From contig JAGLXL010000006.1 of assembly GCA_023132895.1 (NCBI GenBank), positions 1 to 64,000 of the forward strand: a stretch of DNA of 64,000 bases, in the 5' to 3' direction. The DNA is from Nanobdellota archaeon (lineage in GTDB: Archaea > Nanobdellota > Nanobdellia > Woesearchaeales > JAGLXL01). The notes under the pieces were generated by a model. It was not told the DNA's origin. It did not search any database and was given only the letters and a program-made list of their open reading frames with translations. This document shows positions 18,301-27,001 of this stretch, piece by piece. Both the position numbers and the translations under genes were made by a program. Each line of letters starts with the position of its first letter. The first letter of the stretch is position 1.

Positions 18301-19889
18301 TCAGACCCGCCTACAGTTATGGCTTTTCTTGATGTGCCAGGCATATTCATTGTTTTATAACCATAATGACCAGTATTTCCTGCTGCAACTACTGCTATAG
18401 CTCCTGTCAAGGCAGCATTATCTAATGCTTGTGATGAAATGTGGTCAGGATCATTGCCACGTCCACCTACAATAGCACACACTACATCAGCACGGTCAGA
18501 AATATCATTATCCTGGTTTGGATCAACTGATCTGTCAATGCCAGCAATGGTATCAGACCATGAACCCCAGTTCCATTGATTCAAAACCTTATAAGCTAAT
18601 AATTTGGCATCTGGTGCTACTCCTTTTATAGTTCCATTGCCAGCTGCAGTTGATGAGGTATGTGTCCCATGACCATGGTCATCTATTGGATCAGTATCAT
18701 TATTAACAAAATCAAAACCTCCGATTACTTTGTTACAATTTCCTGCTAAGAAAGTAGCAGTTGTACAACTCCCGAAATCAGGATGAGTATAATCAATACC
18801 ACTATCAATCCAAGCAATAGTTATGTTTTGTCCGGTGATATTTTTTCCATAAGTGTCAGCTAAATTCCAGACATCATCGGCATTGATCAAGGGTACAGAT
18901 TGGCCCAAAGCACCATAAACCTTTGAATCTTCACAAACAGCCTTGACATCAGGCCATTCTTTAATTTCTTCAGCAATTTCGTAAGGAATATCAATAGCAA
19001 TCGCATTCAAGACATTCTGGATTTTTTTAATTCTCAAATCTTTTCTTCCTAAAATATTTTCAATATCAGCTATGGTTTTTTGTTGTGTTGCTTCTATTTT
19101 TTGCCTGTGTTTTTTTGAAATATCCTTGATTTCAGTCGGAGAAAAACCTTTTTCTTTTAATTGGAATTCTTTAACTACTACTGGTTCTTCTTTGAATTGG
19201 ATGATATAGCCGAAACCTTCTGGTTCTTCTAAGATGGGTGTAGGTGCTTCAGGCAAAGGACCTATAAAACCAGGGGTTGGCCTCTCTTTGTCAGGCACAG
19301 GGAATCTCGGCAAGGGACCTCTTCTTGGAGTTGGAGGAACCCTAAAATCAGGAATTGGTTCTTCTGCTTCCCAGATTCTTGTCCAGACATCTGTGATGCC
19401 AGTAAATATTTTTTTGATTGTAGTTGAAATTACTCCACCATCAAAGGAGATCTGGTGCTTGATTCTTTCGTCAATAGTATCTGAAGGATAAGTAATCTTT
19501 TCAGGAGTTATACCTGTACTTGTTACTGGTTTTTCATAACCAAGAAAATTATTCCCATTGATGACAAAGAGATAATAGGTGTCTGGCTGGATTAAATCTA
19601 ATGGATAATGAAAAGTGTATTTTTCAAAGGATTGGAATTGATGATCTTCTGAATGTGTCAAACCTTCTTTTGTGTAAACATTGAAAGTTCCTGATATTCT
19701 TCCGCCGGCTGTTTCTTTAACTTCAAATTCAAAATTATTATCTGTGATTGGAGCTGGGATGATTGGTTGGCCATTAACTGTTCTTTTACCCCAATCAATT
19801 TCATGGTCTTCTATTATTTCAACTGAAGCTAAGGCTATAGGTATGGTTAGTATTAAGATTAGAATTACAGCTAATGTTGTTTTGTTCAT
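15315..19889 (-). CDS. Exported subtilisin-like (S8) protease with two NosD-type beta-helix modules
   Basis: 1524 residues. A signal peptide (MNKTTLAVILILILTIPIALA) is followed by a beta domain, a Pro-rich linker (about 195-230) and an I9-like propeptide with GYIIQFKEEPVVVKEF. The S8 catalytic domain shows the triad Asp in WIDSGIDYTHPDF (about 361), His in DDHGHGTHTSS (about 407) and Ser in SGTSMATPHVAG (about 582). Then come two large NosD/PbH1 right-handed beta-helix modules, both N-rich, each starting with a DC-x-G-turn (VTLDCAGHRL, IVLDCKGYSL) and ending in NVTAENNWWGT plus a GIVDY motif, so one arose by internal duplication. No C-terminal membrane anchor is visible. Probably a secreted or S-layer-associated protease that may bind polysaccharide (inference). 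Confidence 0.93.
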   Translation of the reverse strand: MNKTTLAVILILILTIPIALASVEIIEDHEIDWGKRTVNGQPIIPAPITDNNFEFEVKETAGGRISGTFNVYTKEGLTHSEDHQFQSFEKYTFHYPLDLIQPDTYYLFVINGNNFLGYEKPVTSTGITPEKITYPSDTIDERIKHQISFDGGVISTTIKKIFTGITDVWTRIWEAEEPIPDFRVPPTPRRGPLPRFPVPDKERPTPGFIGPLPEAPTPILEEPEGFGYIIQFKEEPVVVKEFQLKEKGFSPTEIKDISKKHRQKIEATQQKTIADIENILGRKDLRIKKIQNVLNAIAIDIPYEIAEEIKEWPDVKAVCEDSKVYGALGQSVPLINADDVWNLADTYGKNITGQNITIAWIDSGIDYTHPDFGSCTTATFLAGNCNKVIGGFDFVNNDTDPIDDHGHGTHTSSTAAGNGTIKGVAPDAKLLAYKVLNQWNWGSWSDTIAGIDRSVDPNQDNDISDRADVVCAIVGGRGNDPDHISSQALDNAALTGAIAVVAAGNTGHYGYKTMNMPGTSRKAITVGGSDKSDGLYYYSSRGETSVGAIKPDVVAPGVSICAARHANAWPSRLCVDNQHVAISGTSMATPHVAGLAALLKQKYPNWTTAETKMALRNTAVDIGYDHRTQGWGRVDALAAILLNVTPCIAEFNTYNFIGAFRGSVNINGTATCLNNFLNYTIYYGQGKEPTSWTLIHSSNTPVSDGILTGWNTSFIQDAVYTLKLLVSDNNNRVSEDRLIFNTINNQSHCFSCEDCDAKVNFAGASVTLANNINSNSNCISIGADNVTLDCAGHRLTGGGYYNGIFVDHSNVKIKNCRVTNFTDGIYLSGSVNSNLTNNNMYNNRRFNFYNWAYNFSQGNHSIDTSNKVGNKTLHYYYNQHNQVIENLDSGHLELIFCSNMTVRNNAVNNGDGIRLHWTDDSVVANNILTGNTYSIEIDGFNHNNKIVNNIASNTSYAHAFLFYVSYNNNIINNTVSNNLGNQQSGIIMWSSDYNTLANNTISNNDGQGIVIFKSHNNNLINNYVFNNTLIQSWSGGGGIKIESANNNSLLNNTILSNSAGIFLSGDATNGYSSNNTILYNEISNNTQGIKFWSTDTVGVSNNISYNNIYNNTWNLNNAQVNNVTAENNWWGTTLCPNVDLKIWDYYDYSGNGIVDYNPILNSGWPSGSPANCTIPPPACGQTLTRDTNLSQSLTSNGTCFTLGANNIVLDCKGYSLTGNGSGYGVVAYAKNGLTIKNCKIYNFSEGVYLEGIYYSHAQQSILDNNTLNNNSKYGIRLQYYDNNNLINNRAMNNSKGIRLQNSDYNNLTNNRAMNNSNVGIELSLSDNNNLINNSALNNIQAGFMLFVSDNNKLINNSATNNVWAGFRIERSSNNDLINNIANSDYQGILFYGSVSDPSSNNVLLYNNISNNVEGIRFGSTDFVGSGNNISYNNIFNNTNYDFYNSQRGNVTAENNWWGTYICQNVRVWDYYDDNTKGIVDYDPILSSSWPGGNVVICGGIRRILRNTTLMTGVVQINMSTNLST

Positions 19890-19930
19890 GCGTTCCCCTT
19901 TTTAAACTATTTTTAAAGATAAGTTCTGAC

Positions 19931-19945
19931 TATTTAAAAATGTTG
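19931..19945 (-). promoter_or_regulatory. Promoter of the subtilase/beta-helix gene
   Basis: Minus-strand AACATTTTTAAATAG, about 45 bases before the ATG at 19889. A short leader with GGGGAACGC before the start provides a ribosome binding site. Confidence 0.6.
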
Positions 19946-19963
19946 CCTCTTTCAATACAACAT

Positions 19964-20920
19964 TCATCTTTTCTTCAAAACCTCTGTAAAACATTCATCA
20001 ATCAACTTTTCTTTCCAACCGACTCTTAAAAGTGCTTTTTTTATTTGAGGAAAGGTATAACCTCTTTGTAGATTAACTTGAACATAAGTTTCGATTTCTG
20101 TTTTTTCTTGTTTTTTTAATATTTTAAAACGATAAAGTTCTAAGGCACCAAAACCAAGAGCAATGATTATAATAGTGATGGTCAAGATAATTAGCAAGGT
20201 TTTAATCCATTTGACTTCTTCTTTGACTTCTGTGTAGCCTATTTGAGCTTCTTGTTCAATAACTGCAAATTGCTCTTTTTTACTTAGTGTTTTATAACCT
20301 TCTTTTGAAGCTGTTATATCTAAGGTGTAGGTGCCAATCTGCCCTGTTTCAATTGAAGTTGGTAAGGTTAATTGCTGGGTGGTTTCATCTGGCAAGGTTA
20401 AAGTGGCTGTTATTATTGGTTCAGGGACTTTTGAATAGTAATCTAAGTAAATTTTTTCATTTTTAATGAAAATCTTTGATTTTTCTGTGCAGGCTAAGTC
20501 TTTACAGGTTTTAATATCTACTTCTATTTCTTTAAGGGTTTCTGTTATGGAAAAATTAATACTTCTAGTTGCTACACGTTCATTGTTTATAACGAGACTA
20601 GCTGAAACCCGATATAGATCAGAAATAAAATTTTCATCAACAAGAATATTATAAAGAACAAGCTCTTCTTTTTCATAAGGATCTAAGGTAAGAGAATGGG
20701 GTATGATCCCTAAAGGATAGGTGCCACCTTGGTTGCTCATTAAACTTTCTAAGATAGCTTGAATTTGATAACTGTTATTATTATATACTTCAGTAGAAAT
20801 AAGTATTGTATCACCAGGAACATAAACAGGTTGGGCAGTATTTAAAGTTAATAATTCTTCTGCCTTAACCACATTAATAAAAATCAACAAAAATAGTATA
20901 ATAAAGATAATTTTTTTCAT
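19964..20920 (-). CDS. Exported beta-domain protein with membrane anchor and cytosolic GY/GW motif
   Basis: I start at the ATG at 20920 (318 aa), giving the signal peptide MKKIIFIILFLLIFINVV and a GGTG ribosome binding site just upstream. The extracellular part resembles macroglobulin or Ig-like domains (TAQPVYVPGDTILISTEVYN; YTLDITASKEGYKTLSKKE). A single membrane helix at about residues 233-254 is followed by a cytosolic tail ending in GYTFPQIKKALLRVGWKEK. That tail motif recurs in other surface proteins of the window (30.1, 39.0 and 46.0 kb). The ATG overlaps nothing, but the longer frame from 20944 would overlap the C25-like gene. It probably belongs to one operon with the protease and pilin-like genes upstream. 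Confidence 0.8.
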   Translation of the reverse strand: MKKIIFIILFLLIFINVVKAEELLTLNTAQPVYVPGDTILISTEVYNNNSYQIQAILESLMSNQGGTYPLGIIPHSLTLDPYEKEELVLYNILVDENFISDLYRVSASLVINNERVATRSINFSITETLKEIEVDIKTCKDLACTEKSKIFIKNEKIYLDYYSKVPEPIITATLTLPDETTQQLTLPTSIETGQIGTYTLDITASKEGYKTLSKKEQFAVIEQEAQIGYTEVKEEVKWIKTLLIILTITIIIIALGFGALELYRFKILKKQEKTEIETYVQVNLQRGYTFPQIKKALLRVGWKEKLIDECFTEVLKKR

Positions 20921-20922
20921 TC

Positions 20923-23790
20923 TCACCACCATTTTGGTTTCCATGTTGGATCACCCAATAAAACATAATAGGGGTCGCCTCTTATTCCTGTACAAAAATT
21001 ATAATGGTCGATAACAAAATCCTCATTTCTTGCATCTCTATAAGCTTCGCCAATAGTTTTACCTTCAATAAAAGCACCTCTTAATATGTTATCAAATTCT
21101 TGATGCCAATAAGATACATCAACTGCGCCTTGTTGAGCTAAAGCTCCTCTTCTAATGCCTTGAACGCAAAACAATTCTTCTCGACGACTGCCCCATCCAC
21201 TATATTTACATGTTGCACAACCAATGCCAATAACTAATGAAGGCTGCAAATAGATTTTATTATTTTTTAGATAACCAGAACCCATCATACCCTCAAAACC
21301 TAAAGGTCCAGCATGATCAGCATATAACAACAAATAATTATCATCATATTTTTCAAATATTTCATCACGTTTCTCTGATACTTCACTATGCCCAGAATAA
21401 AATGATTCTTTATCGAACTGATTCCTTATTTCATCTGTCCAGAAATAACCTCTTGCATAAATCTCAAGAGCTCGTTCATTTTTAAAACACTCTCCTCCAT
21501 AAGTAAGAACCATTTCCAAAGTGCATAGAGAAGTAATTTCATCTTGGTGATCCTCTCTAACAACGAGTAGGGCATCCTTATTCTTAGGCAAGTCGTCAAA
21601 GAAAATGTCCCTGGCAATATAACCAGATACATCAGATGCACTTATCCCCATTATTCTGCCTACTGGAAGATCAATAAGCCCTTCATTTATCAAGCTCCCA
21701 TAGACTCTTCCATCAACTCCAACTTTTTCTACAGAACTACTACAGCCATCTTTTTCAGTTACAGTTCTCAACATTGGAATTGCGTCAGGGCTTGCAATTA
21801 TTGTTAAAAAAGGGGTTTGAGACGGTAAACTATAAAATTCGTTTAATTTAGTTGTAAATATATTATCAACTTCTTGGTAATCCCTGCTTTTTATTGGGAT
21901 AATTAATTCATGCTTTGCAGAAGCTAAAATAGGGCTGGCTAAAGAAGTTTTACTATACAGTTCGGTTATGGGGTTTTCTGATTTGTCTGTTCGATAAAAT
22001 CTAGCGACTTGAATATTCAGATCATCAGGGTTAACTAAAATTAATTTGTTGGTATTTGTTTCATCAAAATATTTTTGCTGTAATTGTTCTAAATTGTATT
22101 GTTCAGAACAAGTTGAAGCAGGGGGACTGGCAGAACCAACACAAATAATTGTTTTATTTTGAAAATTATTTGATATATCCAAACTACTTCCTTGAATAAC
22201 TAAAGGTGCTCCAATAAAAGAGGCATAGGTAGAAGCCAAAAGTGCTAATTCATAATCATCTTCAACATAAACTATTTCACTAAAAGATTTCCAATAAGAT
22301 AAGAAATCAGATACTCTTACTCTTTGAATATTGTTTTGGGATAAACCAGCTCCTAATTCTGGGGCTGCTATCAATAAGTTATCTAATTCTTGGGGAGTAT
22401 CTCCAATGATTGTTAGTTTGCTGGAATTGTATTGCTGCATAAAATAAATTATAGAATCTGCATCAAAAGCCTTGGGGATTGGTCTTAGAAACTCAAGTTC
22501 TATCACTTTATTAAGTTCACTGTTTCCATTTACAAATCCGGAATTAGTTTGAACATAATCGCTAAAACTATCTCCCAAATATCCTGGCAAAGAAATACGC
22601 AACTCCCGAATATTTAAAGGTTGAGGATTACAATTTTTGATAGTGACATCAATATGTATTTTTTCTCCAACTTCAGTAGAAGTCTCTTGAATCCTTGCCT
22701 GGGTGATAAATAAATTCATATTATTTATAGAACAAGGATCTTTGAGATATACTCCAGTGCTAGATCCATGGGCATAAGCAATATATGTATTTGGACGCAT
22801 GCCTAAAGAGACCGTGGTTCTTTCTTCCCCTTCATGATAAATTAAGGTAGGATATGTTTTAATCTGAGAAGATGTAAAAATCTCAAGTTCTGGATCAAAT
22901 TGGATCTCTTTTTCTGTCCAGGTAGTTAAGGGAACTAACTGTAAAACATCACTCCAGTTTTTATCAGAAATTAAGAAAGCTTCTTTAGGAGAATATTTGC
23001 TTAGGAGTTTTGGATTTGCAACACAATTGCCATTTTCCTGACAAATTTCATTTTCAGAACATCCGCATTCTTGACAATTATTAATTATATCTCCATTTTG
23101 AGAATATAAAGGATATCCTCCAAGTCCAAATTTATCAAACTCGTCGCTTTTAAGACATTGATTAATATTAGCAACATCAAATCTATCGCAGCACTGCCAA
23201 GTGTATTGATTATCCCATTCCCCTTCAGCTGAATGCAAACAACTCCAGTGGATTTGATCGAGAGTTCCTCTTTTGTCTGGCACCAAATAAATTCCAGGTA
23301 CAGAATCAGCAGATTCACAAACAGATTGGCTGACTAAAGGTTCTGCATATCGGCCGTGACAGTCAGCTACATAGTAATTATCACCAGTGCCGCCATAATT
23401 TGGATGAGTTCTATAACTTCTAATGGCCTCATCACATAAAGTAACAGTTGTGGTATTATAACAGTCGCTTTCATAACAGGCATTATTTTCACCGCAATAA
23501 TTTGTGTTATCGATCACTATTCCACAGACTGCTTGATAATCAATAACAGAACAGTCATCAGTACAGGGATTATTGTCATCTGAACAGCATTTAGCTTCTG
23601 TACAACCTGATTCGGTTTTTTGCTCACAATCACAACCATCACTATCAACCAAATTTGTTTGAGAGTTAAGACATAAATCATCAGCGTCGGGCACGCCATC
23701 TTGGTCAGCATCTTTAACTACTGCGTAAGCTAAACTAACTAAAAGAACTAACATCAATAACCAAACCAGTTTTTTAGTCAAAGCAACCAC
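20923..23790 (-). CDS. Gingipain-like (peptidase family C25) exported protein
   Basis: 955 residues with an N-terminal signal helix (LVWLLMLVLLVSLAYAV) and a calcium-binding type-3-like repeat (DADQDGVPDADDLC). A cysteine-rich region runs to about residue 250. The C-terminal half resembles C25 caspase-like peptidases: the probable catalytic His is in YADHAGP (about 826) and the Cys in IGIGCATCKYSG (about 857). They are followed by the family-typical ending IGEAYRDARN and LLGDPTWKP. Starts are ambiguous: GTG at 23790 (used) or TTG at 23781, which has GGGTGG well placed. It overlaps the pilin-like gene upstream by 17 bases. Probably a surface protease that processes exported proteins (inference). 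Confidence 0.82.
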   Translation of the reverse strand: MVALTKKLVWLLMLVLLVSLAYAVVKDADQDGVPDADDLCLNSQTNLVDSDGCDCEQKTESGCTEAKCCSDDNNPCTDDCSVIDYQAVCGIVIDNTNYCGENNACYESDCYNTTTVTLCDEAIRSYRTHPNYGGTGDNYYVADCHGRYAEPLVSQSVCESADSVPGIYLVPDKRGTLDQIHWSCLHSAEGEWDNQYTWQCCDRFDVANINQCLKSDEFDKFGLGGYPLYSQNGDIINNCQECGCSENEICQENGNCVANPKLLSKYSPKEAFLISDKNWSDVLQLVPLTTWTEKEIQFDPELEIFTSSQIKTYPTLIYHEGEERTTVSLGMRPNTYIAYAHGSSTGVYLKDPCSINNMNLFITQARIQETSTEVGEKIHIDVTIKNCNPQPLNIRELRISLPGYLGDSFSDYVQTNSGFVNGNSELNKVIELEFLRPIPKAFDADSIIYFMQQYNSSKLTIIGDTPQELDNLLIAAPELGAGLSQNNIQRVRVSDFLSYWKSFSEIVYVEDDYELALLASTYASFIGAPLVIQGSSLDISNNFQNKTIICVGSASPPASTCSEQYNLEQLQQKYFDETNTNKLILVNPDDLNIQVARFYRTDKSENPITELYSKTSLASPILASAKHELIIPIKSRDYQEVDNIFTTKLNEFYSLPSQTPFLTIIASPDAIPMLRTVTEKDGCSSSVEKVGVDGRVYGSLINEGLIDLPVGRIMGISASDVSGYIARDIFFDDLPKNKDALLVVREDHQDEITSLCTLEMVLTYGGECFKNERALEIYARGYFWTDEIRNQFDKESFYSGHSEVSEKRDEIFEKYDDNYLLLYADHAGPLGFEGMMGSGYLKNNKIYLQPSLVIGIGCATCKYSGWGSRREELFCVQGIRRGALAQQGAVDVSYWHQEFDNILRGAFIEGKTIGEAYRDARNEDFVIDHYNFCTGIRGDPYYVLLGDPTWKPKWW

Positions 23791-24571
23791 CCATTACTTC
23801 AACATTTCTAACTGCAAACTGAAAAATATACGTCTGGAAAAATTCATGTTGATAAGCTGAATAATCCATGAATTGGATGATCTTATTATCTTTGAAATAA
23901 ACATTAGTTAATTGGTTTTTATCATATGAAGAACAATCTTGAGCGATATTGTAAGGCTGAGTAGCTATTGTTTTCTTTATTAATTCGAGGCTGCTATAAT
24001 AAAGTGTTCCTAACCTGATTGGTAATCGAACAATAAAAATGTCTATTTTTGTTTCAGATTTTCCTTTTTTGATAGATAAAGGATAAGTTAATTTGATGAA
24101 GGTTGATTCGTTAGCAATAGTAATATTGACTTGAGTGGCTCCTAATTTAGTGATATTAAAACCTATTTTTTCAAAAATAGACAAATCAGAACAATTTTCA
24201 AATTTTTCAACTATTTTATCAGCTGTTTGTCTTTCTATTTCAGATAAGGTTGGGTAATTGGAAATTGTACCGTCCAGAAGATAAGGTAGGTCTTGTCCCT
24301 GAAAAGTTGTTTTAGGATCAGGAATATTGATGTAACCACCTTGGGCACCAACTTGCCAGAGAGCTTCTTCACTAGCTTTTTCTAAGCAAGATTGGATATA
24401 TGATTCAATCGGTGCAAGTTCAGAAGGAAGTTCTTGAGCAGCTTTTTCTTCAACTTCAAGTTCTTTTTCTACAGTGGTAGATCTAAGCAAAAGAATCAAA
24501 GCTACAGCTATTAATAAAATTACCCCAATAATTATGAAAATTGTAATCTGGCCTCTTTTTTTAAGATTCAT
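23774..24571 (-). CDS. Type IV pilin-like protein with class III signal peptide
   Basis: 265 residues. The N-terminus MNLKKRGQITIFIIIGVILLI fits an archaeal prepilin: a basic KR, then Gly, then Q-I-T and a long hydrophobic helix, as cleaved by PibD/FlaK-type peptidases. The remainder is a globular extracytoplasmic domain with four or five Cys (SCLEKASEEALW, FENCSDL, QDCSSYDK). It is larger than a usual major pilin, so a minor pilin or pseudopilin is more likely. Its start overlaps the stop of an AbrB-like mini-gene (ATGA) and its end overlaps the C25-like protease. It could be assembled by the secretion ATPase and TadC-like pair at 40-45 kb (inference). Confidence 0.75.
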   Translation of the reverse strand: MNLKKRGQITIFIIIGVILLIAVALILLLRSTTVEKELEVEEKAAQELPSELAPIESYIQSCLEKASEEALWQVGAQGGYINIPDPKTTFQGQDLPYLLDGTISNYPTLSEIERQTADKIVEKFENCSDLSIFEKIGFNITKLGATQVNITIANESTFIKLTYPLSIKKGKSETKIDIFIVRLPIRLGTLYYSSLELIKKTIATQPYNIAQDCSSYDKNQLTNVYFKDNKIIQFMDYSAYQHEFFQTYIFQFAVRNVEVMGGCFD

Positions 24572-24705
24572 TTTTTCTTTTTCTTAATTAAAACAACTTT
24601 AACAAGATCCTTATGACTGAAATCATCTAACCTATCTTTGGGGATGATAACTATCAATTTATCTTTCTTTAATTTGCTAATTCTTTTTGTAAATGAGATT
24701 TCCAT
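24568..24705 (-). CDS. AbrB-like mini-protein
   Basis: A 45-residue protein read on the minus strand: MEISFTKRISKLKKDKLIVI then IPKDRLDDFSHKDLVKVVL and a lysine run. The alternating hydrophobic strands with VIIPKD suggest a half swapped-hairpin AbrB/SpoVT-type DNA-binding unit (low certainty). It overlaps the pilin-like gene by ATGA and sits right behind a promoter word. It is therefore the first gene of the exported-protein operon and could autoregulate it. The arrangement parallels the AbrB-like mini-genes that precede the surface genes at 30 and 35.6 kb. Confidence 0.65.
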   Translation of the reverse strand: MEISFTKRISKLKKDKLIVIIPKDRLDDFSHKDLVKVVLIKKKKK

Positions 24706-24725
24706 AGGTATACTTAAGGTATACT

Positions 24726-24743
24726 TTTATATTTAAAAATGTT
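24726..24743 (-). promoter_or_regulatory. Promoter of the AbrB-like/pilin/C25 operon
   Basis: Minus-strand AACATTTTTAAATATAAA, about 28 bases before the ATG at 24705. A partly palindromic word (GTATACTTAAGGTATAC on the plus strand, 24708-24724) lies between the TATA-like box and the start and could be an operator. Confidence 0.6.
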
Positions 24744-24810
24744 ACTAAAATCTATTCATCACTAAAAAGTAGGAAAGTTTTAAATAAGAGTGATTTGGAT
24801 TTAATTAAAC

Positions 24811-25626
24811 ATGACCCTAGAAGATAAAGTAATTGTAAAAACTGAAGATGTTAAAAAACTCTATCAAAGAGCTCCTGATAAATACATCAAACCTATTGAA
24901 GAACTAGGTTTTCTACCCTTAACAGTAAAGGACTTATGCACTGAACCAGGACAAGCTCTTCTTCATCTTGCTTCTTGGGTTTATTTGAGTGGGGGTTTGC
25001 ATCCAACTAAATACAGACCACATGTCTCTCAAAGCATAGATCTTTTAGAAATACTCCAAAATGAAAAATTAGCTGCCTTAGAACAAGAATATAAAATTCC
25101 AGAAAGAGATAATAGAACACATCTAGAATTAAAAACCAACAGCGGAATTTTTGGAAGGTTGTTATACGCTATGGGTGTTCCTCTTCCAGAAGGAACTAAT
25201 CGTTCAAGAAAGCCTTATTATTCCAAAGACCTTCCGCATTTCATTAAAGATATTATGGATTCCAGACCTGCTAAAAGTGAGGTTGAAGAAAGAAAGAATC
25301 TCCTGACAACCATTGCAACTATTTTGTTTAAAGACCGTTTCAAAAAAAGAACTGATGAATGGGAAAAAGACTACTATGTATTAAGGTTAAATCACCATGA
25401 AACAGAAGAACATGCCTTAAACTATGGAATAGAAATTATTAATCTTTTGAACGCTGTATTTAAGAAAAAATATGGCAGAAATCCTTTTAATGATAAAATG
25501 ATTGAGACACAAGAAAGAAGTGATAATGGTTTATATAGGTGTCAATTAAGCTTTTTTAGCAAACAGATGGGGTATCTTGTAACCAAAGCACCACATATTT
25601 TAGAACCACTCAAGGTTAATTATTAA
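24811..25626 (+). CDS. Orphan protein with weak LAGLIDADG-like signature
   Basis: 271 residues, soluble, no signal peptide. The phrase GIFGRLLYAMGVPLPEGTNR followed by LPHFIKDIM resembles the core helix-and-loop of LAGLIDADG-type DNA-binding proteins (lgrlLyalGvpkG...lPewi), and the C-terminal half could be a second, degenerate copy. I see no catalytic acidic pair at the end of that helix, so nuclease activity is doubtful. It is AT-rich compared with the rfcL and glyS genes downstream and begins a small accessory patch. A TATA-like TTTTAAATAA lies about 30 bases upstream, which would give a leaderless mRNA. Confidence 0.6.
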   Translation: MTLEDKVIVKTEDVKKLYQRAPDKYIKPIEELGFLPLTVKDLCTEPGQALLHLASWVYLSGGLHPTKYRPHVSQSIDLLEILQNEKLAALEQEYKIPERDNRTHLELKTNSGIFGRLLYAMGVPLPEGTNRSRKPYYSKDLPHFIKDIMDSRPAKSEVEERKNLLTTIATILFKDRFKKRTDEWEKDYYVLRLNHHETEEHALNYGIEIINLLNAVFKKKYGRNPFNDKMIETQERSDNGLYRCQLSFFSKQMGYLVTKAPHILEPLKVNY

Positions 25627-25686
25627 ACTCTATTTAATAGTAATCTTTATAAAACAGATTATATTAATCTCTTAAATATAAATAAA

Positions 25687-26331
25687 ATGATAGAAGCACA
25701 ACAACTTCAAGGACTTGAAGTTTACCCAAAATATACTGATTTTGTTGGAAAAGTTGTTTCTCCAACTTTTCCAATTCCAAGGACAAAAGAGTTAATTTAT
25801 ATTATTGATATCAAAGAGTTTTTGAGTGATTTAAATGAGATACTTGAATTTAATATTTGGTACAAATTTGAAGAGTTATTTTTAAAAAAGGTCAAAGAAC
25901 TATTCACCAAAGCTTCTAAATTTAAAACTAAATTAATTCATATCAAACTAGTTGAATTTGAAGAATTGATGAAATTGGCTTTTGAAGCACTGATAGAAAG
26001 AGGCACTGTAATAAAAGAAGAAATAATAAGAACTTCCTTTTTGGACAAAAAACCAGATATTTCCAAAACGAAATTGATTTCAAGTTTAGACAATAACTTA
26101 AAACTTTTAAGGATATTAAAAGAAAAAAGAATATATGAGAAAAAAGAGGCTGAAGAAAGTGCTGATGGCTTTAAAAAGATAATGAAAAATATATTATCTG
26201 TTTATATGATACTTCTCGAGAAGAAGTTCAAAGATTTAGAATTGATTGATAGTGTCTATCTCGAAACGTTAGGTATTTGGAAAAAATATAACCAACTAAC
26301 AAACAATTTGCTTAACTTTTCTTCCCAATGA
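25687..26331 (+). CDS. Helical orphan protein, coupled to a PIN-like gene
   Basis: 214 residues, predicted largely alpha-helical and lysine/glutamate-rich, with no signal peptide or membrane segment. I recognise no family. Its stop overlaps the start of the next gene (ATGA), so the two products are made together. A TATA-like CTTTATAAAAC lies about 40 bases upstream of the ATG. The pairing of an unknown helical protein with a PIN-like protein suggests a toxin-antitoxin-like or other defence/RNA-processing pair, but no DNA-binding motif typical of an antitoxin is seen. Confidence 0.6.
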   Translation: MIEAQQLQGLEVYPKYTDFVGKVVSPTFPIPRTKELIYIIDIKEFLSDLNEILEFNIWYKFEELFLKKVKELFTKASKFKTKLIHIKLVEFEELMKLAFEALIERGTVIKEEIIRTSFLDKKPDISKTKLISSLDNNLKLLRILKEKRIYEKKEAEESADGFKKIMKNILSVYMILLEKKFKDLELIDSVYLETLGIWKKYNQLTNNLLNFSSQ

Positions 26332-26948
26332 AAACAACCTGCGATACAAATATTTTTATTAAGAGTTTATTTGATGCTGAATATGCTTATAACACATTTA
26401 TGTTTTTAAAGTCTAGGGACTCATTTTATCCCTTGTTATTGTATAATGAGATATCTAATAATTCCCTTGAATTACTAAGTTACTTCCATAGACTTAATCA
26501 AAAACTAAAAGATTCAAAAATTGGTATCGAGAAAGAATTAAAAAATGAATATTACTCAAAATTAATTAAAAAATACCCTAACGTTTATGATGAAATGATG
26601 AAGATTAAAAATTTAAAAGAAATAGACCACCTAATAACAAAATTGACTAATATTTCTAGTTATTCTTTACCTATCCTCAAATACCCAGAAAAGGATAAAG
26701 AAGTACAACCAATATTAAAAAAACCAGGTAATGTCAAAAATATGGGATTGTTAAAAATTAAGATTAAAGATGAAAGGGACATCAAGATTCTTATTTTAAG
26801 CAATGAATATGGAGATTTTTTAAAGGAAGATATAAACTTTATTACAGATAATTTTGAACACATCAACAAATTTAAAGATTTAATAGAAAAAACACTAAAT
26901 TTTTTACATATTTATTCTAATTCTGAATGGTTCAAGAATGCTAGTTGA
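26328..26948 (+). CDS. PIN-like domain protein
   Basis: 206 residues. The start, MKTTCDTNIFIKSLFDAEYA, has the first PIN strand with the acidic DTN(I/V)F signature. The C-terminal part shows KDERDIKILILSNEYGDF and then INFITDNFEHI, matching the later PIN acidic positions (conserved Asp, then TD/TDN). Together these suggest a metal-dependent RNase fold, although the domain is longer than the usual 130-150 aa because of a helical insertion. It is the second gene of an overlapping pair with the helical orphan. PIN RNases commonly act as toxins, in rRNA maturation or in defence; which applies here is unknown. Confidence 0.6.
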   Translation: MKTTCDTNIFIKSLFDAEYAYNTFMFLKSRDSFYPLLLYNEISNNSLELLSYFHRLNQKLKDSKIGIEKELKNEYYSKLIKKYPNVYDEMMKIKNLKEIDHLITKLTNISSYSLPILKYPEKDKEVQPILKKPGNVKNMGLLKIKIKDERDIKILILSNEYGDFLKEDINFITDNFEHINKFKDLIEKTLNFLHIYSNSEWFKNAS

Positions 26949-27001
26949 TGATGAACTTGATTATATAAAAATTTAAATAGGTTGGAAGTCTCAAAATCAA
27001 G

